Source: an uncultured Clostridium sp. (GTDB lineage Bacteria > Bacillota > Clostridia > Clostridiales > Clostridiaceae). Taken from it: DNA of 41,208 nt. The position numbers were made by a program, and so were the translations under genes. Position 1 is the first letter of the stretch. Each line of letters begins with the position of its first letter. The stretch covers positions 1 through 41,208 of the forward strand of contig NZ_CAKVJA010000023.1 of the NCBI RefSeq assembly GCF_934754925.1. Reading direction: 5' to 3'. Under the pieces are notes generated by a model, which made no database searches, was not told where the DNA came from, and worked only from the letters and a program-made list of their open reading frames with translations. Below are positions 1-7,404 of this stretch, piece after piece.

Positions 1-66
1 AGCTCCTTTTAATTATTTATCATTTAATTTATAATTTTTCACTATATAATATTTAACAACAAAAAA

Positions 67-84
67 GCCAGCTTTCGCTGACCT
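67..84 (-). terminator. Intrinsic terminator after the cation efflux gene
   Basis: On the minus strand a six-pair stem (GTCAGC/GCTGGC, one G-U pair) closes a GAAA tetraloop and is followed by a run of T (plus-strand A at 59-66). It sits directly after the stop codon of the cation efflux gene. At the extreme left edge (1-10) the minus strand reads AAAAGGAGCT, probably the ribosome binding site of the next minus-strand gene outside the window. Confidence 0.75.
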
Positions 85-987
85 TTATATTGCCCATTTT
101 TTGTTTCCTGTAAAAGATACATTCAACCACTTTTTATAATCAATATGCTTAATTGCATCATTTATTTCTTCTCTTACATTATCCATTTGATCTAATGTTT
201 TTAACTTACTATCTTTATTATAAATAAAATCAATTTCAATTCTAAGTTCACGTCCAACCTTAGATACTCTTGTTATAGACTCTTCAAACTTATACTCTTC
301 TTCAATTTCTTTAACTAATACATATATATCATCATTAATTTCGTCATTAGCTTTTACACATATTACTTCCTTAAAACTTTCTATAAATCCTTTTATAGGT
401 ATTCTAATACATACTAGCGATACTACAGCTGTCATACCTGGATCAATATATGAATTTAAAAAATTTAATTTTGTATTTGATATAATAATTCCTATTATAA
501 ATGCTACTAATACCGCTGTACTTAATGATGTATCCATAAGCCATTGAGTAAATTCTGCCTTAATAAGTTCTGAAGATAATGATTTTGATTTTACCTTCAT
601 ATATAGTGAAATTGCTCCACACCCAATAACTGATATAATTGAATATATTATTGCTAATCCAAACTCTAAATTATTTCCACCTGTTAATATTGTTTTTATA
701 GCTCCAACTAATGAATATAAACACATAATAGCTATTATTAATGATTTTATTGAAATAACTATTGGCTCTAAAATATGTTTACCAAAAGGAAATTTTTCAA
801 AATCCCTCTTCGCCATATAATTATTAATATAAAGTGATAACATTGATAATATTACACTGATAAATGAATATAATCCATCGAATATAATCATATCAGAATC
901 TAGCGCTCAACCCCATGCAATACCAAATAGTGCAAAGAATAACGCACCTACTACAGAGAGTTTTAATATTTTATTCTCTAGCTTCAT
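85..987 (-). pseudogene. Cation diffusion facilitator-type transporter with in-frame stop
   Basis: This is a cation efflux (CDF-like) membrane protein of about 300 codons. The natural start is the ATG at 985-987, preceded by AGAGGTGAG. From there the frame reads MKLENKILKLSVVGALFFAL and so on into the first membrane helix, then meets TGA at 907-909 (codon 27), and continues without a shift into MIIFDGLYSFISVI, a typical CDF second helix with its Asp-x-x-x-Ser face. The remaining 268 codons hold about four more hydrophobic segments and a hydrophilic C-terminal domain of about 90 residues. An internal ATG at 889-891 could start a shortened protein, but no clear ribosome binding site precedes it and the first helix would be lost. 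I read the gene as inactivated by a single-base change (for example TTA or TGG to TGA); a sequencing error is the alternative. Family assignment rests on overall pattern and is moderately sure. Confidence 0.72.
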
Positions 988-1331
988 TATTCTCACCTCT
1001 ATTCTTAAATTTTAATTTTTTCAAAACTAGATACTTATATGATATACTACTGGACTTATTTGAGTAATGATTAAAATGCTGAGAAATTGCAACTAATATA
1101 TCCATTTGACTATATGTAAAATTTTGAAAATAGCTTAAATGTACTTATTTTTGTTTAAAATGTACCTATTTAAATGTTTTTTTAACATTTTCTTTTTATT
1201 TTAATAATATACTTAATATTTTCATCTTTTAAATATAGTATTTTTTATTAGTAAACTTTATCTATATGTTATTAAAAAATAAGTATATAATATCAAGTGA
1301 AACTTATTTTAATAAAGGAGATTATTCATAC
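988..1331. other. Divergent intergenic region between cation efflux and chromate transporter genes
   Basis: This gap of about 340 bases is AT-rich and separates two divergently transcribed genes. It contains the ribosome binding sites of both and a direct repeat at 1137-1171 (listed separately). I see no convincing sigma-A promoter hexamer pair or RNA gene. A reading frame open from 1266 runs into the chromate transporter gene, but its upstream codons lack a ribosome binding site and look non-coding. Confidence 0.5.
1137..1171. repeat. Two 14-bp direct repeats, 21-bp period
   Basis: AAATGTACTTATTT (1137-1150) and AAATGTACCTATTT (1158-1171) differ at one base, and their starts are 21 bp apart, two helical turns. 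They lie about 160 bp upstream of the chromate transporter start, between divergent genes, so a regulator binding site is plausible. No regulator is identified. Confidence 0.5.
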
Positions 1332-1871
1332 ATGAAAGAATTATTTGATTTATTTTGGACCTTTTGCAAAATTGGAGCCCTTACCTTCGGTGGTGGCTAC
1401 GCAATGCTTCCTTTAATTCAACGGGAAATTGTTGAAAATAAAAAATGGTCTACAGAAAGGGAAATTTTAGATTATTATGCTGTTGGGCAATGTACCCCTG
1501 GGGTAATTGCTGTTAATACAGCTACATTTATAGGTTTTAAACTTAAAGGTATTATAGGAGGGATAGTTGCTACCTTAGGCGTAGTTTTTCCCTCATTAAT
1601 AATAATATTAATTATTGCTTCTTTCCTTCAAAGTTTTGCTGATTTATCTATAGTTCAAAGTGCTTTCGCAGGAATACGAGTTGCTGTAGTTGCTTTAATA
1701 ATTACTACTGTAATTAAATTATTAAAATCATCTATTAAGGATTATTTAGGTGTCATAATTGCAATTATTGCTTTTATAATATCTGCATTCATAGGTTTAT
1801 CTCCTGTATATGTAGTAATAGCAGCAGGATTAACAGGATTTATTTCTAAATCTATAGGAGGTAAAAAATAA
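1332..1871 (+). CDS. Chromate transporter, first half (CHR family)
   Basis: This 179-residue membrane protein is one half of a short-chain CHR-family transporter, whose members carry chromate or related oxyanions. Family signatures near the N-terminus are the glycine-rich FGGGYAMLPLI segment and the GQCTPGVIAVNTATF segment, followed by a GGIVATLGVVFPS helix and two further hydrophobic helices. I chose the ATG at 1332 because AAAGGAG lies 11 bases upstream and the family starts here; the frame is open further back to 1266 without support. The stop overlaps the start of the next gene (TAATG), so the two halves are translationally coupled. Short CHR proteins normally work as such pairs. The true substrate cannot be told from sequence. 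Confidence 0.88.
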   Translation: MKELFDLFWTFCKIGALTFGGGYAMLPLIQREIVENKKWSTEREILDYYAVGQCTPGVIAVNTATFIGFKLKGIIGGIVATLGVVFPSLIIILIIASFLQSFADLSIVQSAFAGIRVAVVALIITTVIKLLKSSIKDYLGVIIAIIAFIISAFIGLSPVYVVIAAGLTGFISKSIGGKK

Positions 1872-2434
1872 TGATATACTTAACTTTATTTTTAGAATTT
1901 TTTAAAGTTGGTTTATTTTCTGTTGGAGGTGGACTTTCTACTATTCCATTTTTATATGAATTAGCTGACAAATATACTTGGTTTGATGAAAAAATGCTAA
2001 TGGATATGATTGCTGTATCGCAATCGACTCCTGGTGCTATTGGTGTTAATATGGCTACTTTTGCTGGTTTTCGTGCTTCTGGTATATTAGGCGGAATAAT
2101 TGCTACCTTAGGATTAGTTACTCCATCTGTTATAGTTATTATTATAATTGCTCATTTTTTAAACAAATTCAAAGAAAGTAGATCAGTTGAATCAATATTT
2201 TATGGCTTAAGACCTGCTGTTGCTGCTCTTATTGCAGCAGCTGGCTATCAAGTATTTAAAGTTTCAATACTAGCTTTAGATAAATTCAAAGTTACTCATA
2301 AACTCTTAGACTTAATTAATATTAAATCTACTATATTATTAATAATACTTATGTTTGCTATATCAAAATTTAAAAAGCATCCTATAGTTTATATAGTAAG
2401 TGCCGCCATCATAGGAATATTATTTAAGTTTTAA
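1871..2434 (+). CDS. Chromate transporter, second half (CHR family)
   Basis: This 187-residue partner of the preceding gene has the same internal plan: FSVGGGLSTIPFLYEL near the N-terminus, SQSTPGAIGVNMATFAGF about residue 50, then GGIIATLGLVTPSVIV and a C-terminal hydrophobic stretch. Its ATG shares a base with the stop of the first half. In known short-chain CHR pairs the two proteins insert in opposite orientation and form the transporter together; that is inferred here from family knowledge. Both genes are intact. Confidence 0.88.
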   Translation: MIYLTLFLEFFKVGLFSVGGGLSTIPFLYELADKYTWFDEKMLMDMIAVSQSTPGAIGVNMATFAGFRASGILGGIIATLGLVTPSVIVIIIIAHFLNKFKESRSVESIFYGLRPAVAALIAAAGYQVFKVSILALDKFKVTHKLLDLINIKSTILLIILMFAISKFKKHPIVYIVSAAIIGILFKF

Positions 2435-2525
2435 TAAACAATATACTATAATTTTTAATATTATAATATCAATTATTTTTTAAATCATATAATATATTAG
2501 TTTTAATATATTAGGTGGTGAATAA

Positions 2526-3473
2526 ATGAAAGCGGATATAGTTTGTGAAGGTGGTGGAGTAAAAGGAATTGCACTTTTAGGTGCAATTTATTACTTAGAG
2601 GAACAAGGATATACCTTTGAAAGATTTGCTGGTACATCAGCTGGTGCTATAGTAACTTCCTTATTAGCAGTAGGATATACAGGTAAGGATTTAAAAAGTA
2701 TGCTCCTAAATCTAGATTTTAAAGATTTTTATGTAAAAAATAAATTAAATTTATTACCTTTTATAGGGCCAACTATAAGTTTATTTAAAAATAAAGGATT
2801 ATTTTCTGGTAATAACATAGAAGAATACTTAGATAATTTATATAAAGCTAAAGGTAAAACTAAATTTAAGGATATATCCATCAACGGTGTTAGCCCTCTT
2901 AAGATAATTGCTTCTGATATTACAAATAAAAGATTACTTATTCTTCCTGATGATTTAGTAAAATATAATATTGACCCATTAGAATTTAGTATTGCTAAAG
3001 CTGTAAGAATGAGTATTAGCATTCCTTTTTATTTTAATCCTGTAATTCTTAATGATGGTAAAAATTCAAGTTTTATAGTTGATGGTGGATTGCTAAGTAA
3101 CTTTCCAATTTGGCTATTTGACGTTGAAAATAATCCTCGTTGGCCAACCTTCGGACTAAAGCTAATTAGTAATAATAACTTAAAAATAGTTAGTCCAAGT
3201 AAAAGCAACTTAATAACTTACTCTTGTGATGTAATTGATACTATACTTACTAAGGATGATGAAGCTTTCTTAAATAATAAAGATTCAATAAGAACTATAA
3301 AAATTAGAACATATGATGTTGGTACAGTAGATTTTAATATTTCTAAAGAGGAATATATAAAATTATTTAATTCTGGTTATGATTGTGCAAAAAAATTCCT
3401 TGCTAAATGGAATTTTAAATCTTATATTTCTAGATATAGAAATATTGATAATTACTATCGAATATTCGGTTAA
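2526..3473 (+). CDS. Patatin-like phospholipase
   Basis: This 315-residue cytosolic-looking protein has every patatin signature. The oxyanion-hole glycine run GGGVKG is at residues 9-14, the nucleophile elbow GTSAG has Ser38, and the Asp of the catalytic dyad lies in VDGG at Asp186. Patatins are Ser-Asp acyl hydrolases acting on phospholipids or other acyl esters. AGGTGGTG precedes the ATG. No signal peptide or membrane segment is visible. The gene stands alone, with its own terminator at 3494-3540 and a different gene type upstream. Substrate is not predictable. Confidence 0.9.
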   Translation: MKADIVCEGGGVKGIALLGAIYYLEEQGYTFERFAGTSAGAIVTSLLAVGYTGKDLKSMLLNLDFKDFYVKNKLNLLPFIGPTISLFKNKGLFSGNNIEEYLDNLYKAKGKTKFKDISINGVSPLKIIASDITNKRLLILPDDLVKYNIDPLEFSIAKAVRMSISIPFYFNPVILNDGKNSSFIVDGGLLSNFPIWLFDVENNPRWPTFGLKLISNNNLKIVSPSKSNLITYSCDVIDTILTKDDEAFLNNKDSIRTIKIRTYDVGTVDFNISKEEYIKLFNSGYDCAKKFLAKWNFKSYISRYRNIDNYYRIFG

Positions 3474-3493
3474 ATCACCTAATTTCAATTCTA

Positions 3494-3540
3494 AATAGCA
3501 ACGTATATAAAAATATTTAAATACGTTGCTATTCTTATAT
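3494..3540 (+). terminator. Terminator after the patatin gene
   Basis: AATAGCAACGTAT (3494-3506) pairs perfectly with ATACGTTGCTATT (3521-3533) and is followed by a T-rich tail. Confidence 0.7.
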
Positions 3541-3602
3541 ATAATTCACATTATTTTTCTCTAAATCATAAAATATAATTAAAGTATTTTTAGGAGTATT
3601 TT

Positions 3603-4088
3603 ATGACCTCAATTATTTTATATAGTATAGCAATAATTTTACTAATTGTTTCACTTATAAAAGATAAAAGCAAAACAAAAAAAGCAATTATATTAGGCTT
3701 AAAATCATTTGAAAATATATTACCCCAATTCCTTTGCATAATAATAAGTGTGGGAATATTACTTTCATTTTTTACTACAGATACAATTTCTAAAATATTA
3801 GGTAATAGTTCAGGTTTTTGGGGTATCATACTTGCTGATATTATAGGTGCAATTACAATGATGCCTACCTTTGTTGCCTTTTCACTTGGTAATACGTTAC
3901 TTTTAAATGGCGCTGGCTATTCTCAAGTAGGTACACTAGTATCTTCTTTAGTATTAATCGGTCTTATGACATTTCCACTTGAATCTAAGTATATTGGTAA
4001 AAGAGCTGCACTTTTAAGAAACTTAATTGCATTTCTATTTTCAATTATTGTAGGAATTATTCTTGGAAGGATTATGATGCTTATATGA
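3603..4088 (+). CDS. Half-size permease A (ArsP/DUF318-like)
   Basis: This 161-residue hydrophobic protein has about four or five helices. Its core reads GNSSGFWGIILADIIGAIT, then MPTFVAFSLGNTLLLNGAG and a SQVGTLVSSLVLIGLMTFPLE segment, a pattern I associate with the predicted permease family that includes ArsP (DUF318, PF03773). Normal family members are about 300 residues with two such repeats; here each repeat is its own gene. An upstream RBS-like AGGAG lies at 3591-3595. The stop overlaps the next start (ATGA), so the two proteins are probably made together and form one transporter. The substrate is unknown; arsenicals are only one family example. Confidence 0.68.
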   Translation: MTSIILYSIAIILLIVSLIKDKSKTKKAIILGLKSFENILPQFLCIIISVGILLSFFTTDTISKILGNSSGFWGIILADIIGAITMMPTFVAFSLGNTLLLNGAGYSQVGTLVSSLVLIGLMTFPLESKYIGKRAALLRNLIAFLFSIIVGIILGRIMMLI

Positions 4089-4621
4089 ATAGTATAATAA
4101 AAATTTTTAAAAGGTATAAATCCTTTTTAATATCGTTATTTGTACTTATTATATTATCCTTTTTTAGTAAAACTATACTTACTAAAACTATTAATACAAC
4201 TACTTCTAGCATACTCCAAATGTTATCTGTTCTTCCTCCTATTATGATTATGTTAGGTTTAATGGATGTGTGGGTTCCACGAGAACAATTAATGAAATAT
4301 ATGGGGAATAACTCAGGAATAATTGGTATCTTTTTAGCTATGTTAATTGGATCGATAGCTGCAGGTCCTATGTACGCTTCTTTTCCATTTACTGCAGTTT
4401 TAATAAAAAAGGGTGCAAAATTTTCAAATATAATCACATTTATGAATTCTTGGTGTTTAATTAAAATCTCAACACTACTATTTGAATTTTCAGCTCTTGG
4501 TTATAAATTCACTTTAGTTAGGCTATTAATAGATATTCCCGGTGTTTTAATAATGAGCTATTTAGTTAATTTACTAATGCCAAAGGATTCTATAAATGAA
4601 CTTTATAATAAATATAATTAA
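4085..4621 (+). CDS. Half-size permease B (ArsP/DUF318-like)
   Basis: This 178-residue membrane protein pairs with permease A through an ATGA start-stop overlap. It repeats the same core: GNNSGIIGIFLAMLIGSIAA, a PMYASFPFTAVLIKKGAKFS segment, and a helix followed by a short C-terminal tail. The N-terminal helix (about 12-35) and the later helices fit a half transporter. The shared motif between the two proteins is direct evidence of duplication. The gene ends just before a bidirectional terminator. Confidence 0.68.
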   Translation: MNSIIKIFKRYKSFLISLFVLIILSFFSKTILTKTINTTTSSILQMLSVLPPIMIMLGLMDVWVPREQLMKYMGNNSGIIGIFLAMLIGSIAAGPMYASFPFTAVLIKKGAKFSNIITFMNSWCLIKISTLLFEFSALGYKFTLVRLLIDIPGVLIMSYLVNLLMPKDSINELYNKYN

Positions 4622-4668
4622 AAATTGAACCTCTTTCTACAAAACAATTAGAGAGAGGTTCAATTTTT
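4621..4668. terminator. Bidirectional terminator between permease B and histidine kinase
   Basis: An 18-base arm starting AAAATTGAACCTC (4621-4638) pairs with 4650-4667, with one wobble, and A/T runs flank both sides. It serves the two convergent genes. Confidence 0.8.
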
Positions 4669-5866
4669 AATTATATATATCTGAAAATTCAATATTACAC
4701 TTTTCAACCTTTGATTTAGTTAACATAGTATTTTTTTTATTCTTATCTTCAACTTGCCTTATAGGTAGTCTTATAATAAATCTGCTGCCTTCATTAACTT
4801 TACTTTCTACATATATTTGTCCTTGATGCATTTCAACAAGGGATTTTACAAGAGATAATCCTATTCCACTTCCATTAAACCTTCTAGTTAATTTATTATC
4901 AATTTGTGCATACCTTTCAAATATTGTATTTAACTTTTGTTCTGGTATACCTATACCATTGTCCGCTACTGATATATAAATGTTCTTATCATCCTTTGCT
5001 ATATTAACATATATTTTTCCACCATCTTTTGTATACTTAATTGCATTAGATAACAAGTTTAGTATTATCCTCTCTATTTTATCTGGATCACATGCAATTA
5101 TCTCTTCTTCAATTTCAGTATCAAAAGTAAGTTCTATCCCTTTATCATTTACATACTCTAAAATAGACATAGTAATATCTTCAACAACACTTACAATATT
5201 ATAATTACCTAATTCAATATCATAATATCCATAATCCATTTTACTAATATCAATTATATTATTAACCAACCTAAGAAGCCTATAGCAATTTTGTCTAATT
5301 GAATTCATATATTTATTTAAATTTTCCTCATCAGTTGCTTTTATATTTTTACTTTCTATATTTTTATTTATTACTTGCATAGTTGCCAATATTATATTTA
5401 GAGGTGTTTTAAACTCATGTGATATATTAGAAAAGAATTGACTTTTCATACTTTCCAATTCCATTGCCTTTTCATAAGCAATTTTTTCTTCCTTTATCTT
5501 CTTTTCCTCTGTTATATCTCTAGCTATTAATATATATATATTATCTTCTTCTATAAATCTACAACTACATTCAATCCATATATAAGTATTATCTTTACAT
5601 CTAAATCTAAATTCTAATCCTTTAACTCCATAATTTATATTTTTGCTTGATATAACATCTAAAATAATTTTTAAGTCATCTTTATGAACAAAATTATGCC
5701 ATTCATGTTCAAGGAATTCATCTTCATTCCACCCTAATGCTTTGCTACAGTATTTACTCACCTTTTTAAAATTACCATCTCTACCTACTATAGCCATAAA
5801 GTCTAATGAAACTTCAAAAAAATATTCTAAATCACTTTTCCTTTGTCCACTTATAGCTAATTTCAT
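4667..5866 (-). CDS. Soluble PAS-domain sensor histidine kinase
   Basis: This 399-residue kinase has a PAS sensor domain at about residues 11-120, a short coiled linker (121-145), a HisKA dimerisation domain with phospho-acceptor His150 in SNISHEFKTPLN, and an HATPase_c domain with its N box (LLSNAIKYT), G1 box (DNGIGIP) and G2 region (GSGIGLSLVKSLVE). No membrane helix is present, so it senses a cytosolic signal. The start ATG follows GGGGGGAAG. A promoter lies at 5945-5973. No canonical response regulator is adjacent; the nearby ANTAR regulator lacks a phosphorylatable receiver Asp, so the partner is probably elsewhere. The 170-base gap to the next gene suggests independent transcription. 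Confidence 0.88.
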   Translation of the reverse strand: MKLAISGQRKSDLEYFFEVSLDFMAIVGRDGNFKKVSKYCSKALGWNEDEFLEHEWHNFVHKDDLKIILDVISSKNINYGVKGLEFRFRCKDNTYIWIECSCRFIEEDNIYILIARDITEEKKIKEEKIAYEKAMELESMKSQFFSNISHEFKTPLNIILATMQVINKNIESKNIKATDEENLNKYMNSIRQNCYRLLRLVNNIIDISKMDYGYYDIELGNYNIVSVVEDITMSILEYVNDKGIELTFDTEIEEEIIACDPDKIERIILNLLSNAIKYTKDGGKIYVNIAKDDKNIYISVADNGIGIPEQKLNTIFERYAQIDNKLTRRFNGSGIGLSLVKSLVEMHQGQIYVESKVNEGSRFIIRLPIRQVEDKNKKNTMLTKSKVEKCNIEFSDIYN

Positions 5867-5944
5867 TTTATACTTCCCCCCCTAAAAACTCCACTCCACA
5901 CATTGAAATATAAAGTATCACTTCAAAATTATTACATTATTTAC

Positions 5945-5973
5945 ATTTTACTATTTTAAATTACTTTCTTCAA
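5945..5973 (-). promoter_or_regulatory. Sigma-A promoter of the histidine kinase gene
   Basis: On the minus strand TTGAAG (5968-5973) and TAAAAT (5945-5950) are separated by 17 bp, about 80 bp before the start codon. Confidence 0.5.
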
Positions 5974-6038
5974 CCTTTTTTTTCCATAATTTCAAAATTA
6001 CTTGTATTTACACTTTAATTTATAGCAACTATTTTTTC

Positions 6039-6548
6039 TTATATAATTTTAAGGTTAAATATTTTAGCTATGCTATTATATTTGTTAAATACAGATTCTT
6101 CCTTATAAAATACCGGAAACTTTTCATTATAGTTTCCCCATATAGTAAAAGGTTCTTTTGTAAAATATATAGTAGAAAATAATATTTCTTGAACTGTTAT
6201 TCTGGCTATAAAAGGAATACTTTCTAAAGTTAGATTATAATAAATTCCCTCTTCACTATTTTTACATTCAAATTTTTCTATAAAATCTGTGTCCCTTAAA
6301 TCTAAAAGCTCTTTAAAGCGTCTTTTCTCATCATCCTCTAATATATTATAGTAAAAATCAACATAGGAATTTTCTACTCCATTTAACTTAACAGCTTCCT
6401 GTAAAAAACTAATTATACTTTTTTCAAAATCATCTGATTTATCATTTTCTAAAACTTTCTTTTCAAATCTATTAATTCCTTCTGTAATATTATTAAATCT
6501 AATGTTAACTTTATCCTTAAAGTCATTTTCATTAACTGAAATTAACAT
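6039..6548 (-). CDS. Conserved-looking hypothetical protein in the nitrogen block
   Basis: I do not recognise this 169-residue protein. It is acidic and hydrophilic without signal peptide or membrane helix. The N-terminal half (about 1-60) is predicted alpha-helical and charged (NRFEKKVLENDKSDDFEKS); the C-terminal half has more aromatic and beta-type sequence (TLESIPFIARITVQEILFST). It starts at an ATG with AGGAGTG upstream and is transcribed in the same direction as the ANTAR regulator, but a terminator (6664-6704) separates them. It may form a unit with the kinase downstream, although that gene has its own promoter. No function is proposed. Confidence 0.65.
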   Translation of the reverse strand: MLISVNENDFKDKVNIRFNNITEGINRFEKKVLENDKSDDFEKSIISFLQEAVKLNGVENSYVDFYYNILEDDEKRRFKELLDLRDTDFIEKFECKNSEEGIYYNLTLESIPFIARITVQEILFSTIYFTKEPFTIWGNYNEKFPVFYKEESVFNKYNSIAKIFNLKII

Positions 6549-6663
6549 ATAATCACTCCTATATTTGAATTTTAACTATTTTTATATTAATAAATTCTAA
6601 TATTCTTCTAGACCAATATAATTATACAAAAAAACTATTCTTAAAAGTATCCTAAATTTTATA

Positions 6664-6704
6664 ATAAAAAAACAACAGATAGATTAATAAAAACTATCTA
6701 TTGC
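6664..6704 (-). terminator. Terminator after the ANTAR regulator gene
   Basis: On the minus strand CAATAGATAG pairs with CTATCTGTTG (one wobble) and is followed by seven T. Confidence 0.72.
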
Positions 6705-6711
6705 CTTCAAA

Positions 6712-7281
6712 TTAATTTTCATATGTTCGCAATATACCTTCTGCAATAACTCTTTTAGTAGATCTCATATCCATAGCTTGTTTTTCTATATATCTATGTG
6801 CCTCAGACTCAGTCATATTTAAATATTGTATTAAAATACATTTAGCCCTATCTATCATTCTAATATCTTCAATTTTTTGTAACAACTCATTGTTTTCTTT
6901 CTTTAATAGGCACATTTTATTATAAGTTGCATTAGCTAATTTCAATGCACTCCAAAATATAGTTCTATTCATAGGCTTTGCGATAGTAATTACACCATCA
7001 CCTTCAACCTTTTCACTTACTTCATCATATATGTCAGATTTAACAATCAGAATGGCTTGCCCTATTCCTGTTGATACTATATTTCTTGCAAACTCCTCCC
7101 CAAATTCATCTACTAATGGTGCATTTATAATACATAAATCAAAATCTCTTTCAATTAAAAGTCTCCTGGCTTCTCCACCATTTTTAGCTGTAATTATATC
7201 TCCATAGGAGTTTTGAGAGAGCACTTCAGTAAAAAAATTGGTTCCTTTTTTACTGCTTGATACTATTAAAATGTTCTCCAA
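6712..7281 (-). CDS. nitR: ANTAR-domain transcription antiterminator (NitR-like)
   Basis: This 189-residue regulator has an N-terminal receiver-like domain (about 1-115), a coiled coil (about 118-140) and a C-terminal ANTAR RNA-binding domain (about 140-187: IDRAKCILI, SEAHRYIEKQAMD, then a third helix). ANTAR proteins bind small hairpins with six-base loops and prevent formation of an overlapping terminator. The receiver looks degenerate: the acidic pair expected after ILIV is Ser-Ser-Ser (8-10 region) and the phospho-acceptor position is Asn53 in DLCIINAPLVDE, while Lys102 is kept. Phosphorylation control is therefore unlikely. It lies 123 bases downstream of glnA in the same direction, as I recall for glnA-nitR of Clostridium saccharobutylicum, which is the basis for the symbol. 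Likely targets are the three hairpin leaders at glnA, glnN and amt. GGGGGCG precedes the ATG. Confidence 0.86.
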   Translation of the reverse strand: MENILIVSSSKKGTNFFTEVLSQNSYGDIITAKNGGEARRLLIERDFDLCIINAPLVDEFGEEFARNIVSTGIGQAILIVKSDIYDEVSEKVEGDGVITIAKPMNRTIFWSALKLANATYNKMCLLKKENNELLQKIEDIRMIDRAKCILIQYLNMTESEAHRYIEKQAMDMRSTKRVIAEGILRTYEN

Positions 7282-7404
7282 TAAATCGCCCCCATTACTA
7301 TAGTTATCGCTAGAAGTTATTATTAAAATTTATATAACCCCACTAATTTAACTTTTAATTTATAAACTATATCTCCTAACTAAACTATAATTCTTCTAAA
7401 TATT

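Noticed and set aside
901..915. TGA as a selenocysteine codon in the cation efflux gene
   Set aside because: No SECIS-like hairpin follows and the family has no known selenocysteine or cysteine at this place; a nonsense change is simpler.
1266..1331. Earlier start for the chromate transporter
   Set aside because: The 22 extra codons have no ribosome site; the ATG at 1332 has AAAGGAG and matches the family start.
4667..7281. Histidine kinase and ANTAR protein as a cognate two-component pair
   Set aside because: The ANTAR protein lacks the receiver Asp, and a separate gene and a terminator lie between the two.
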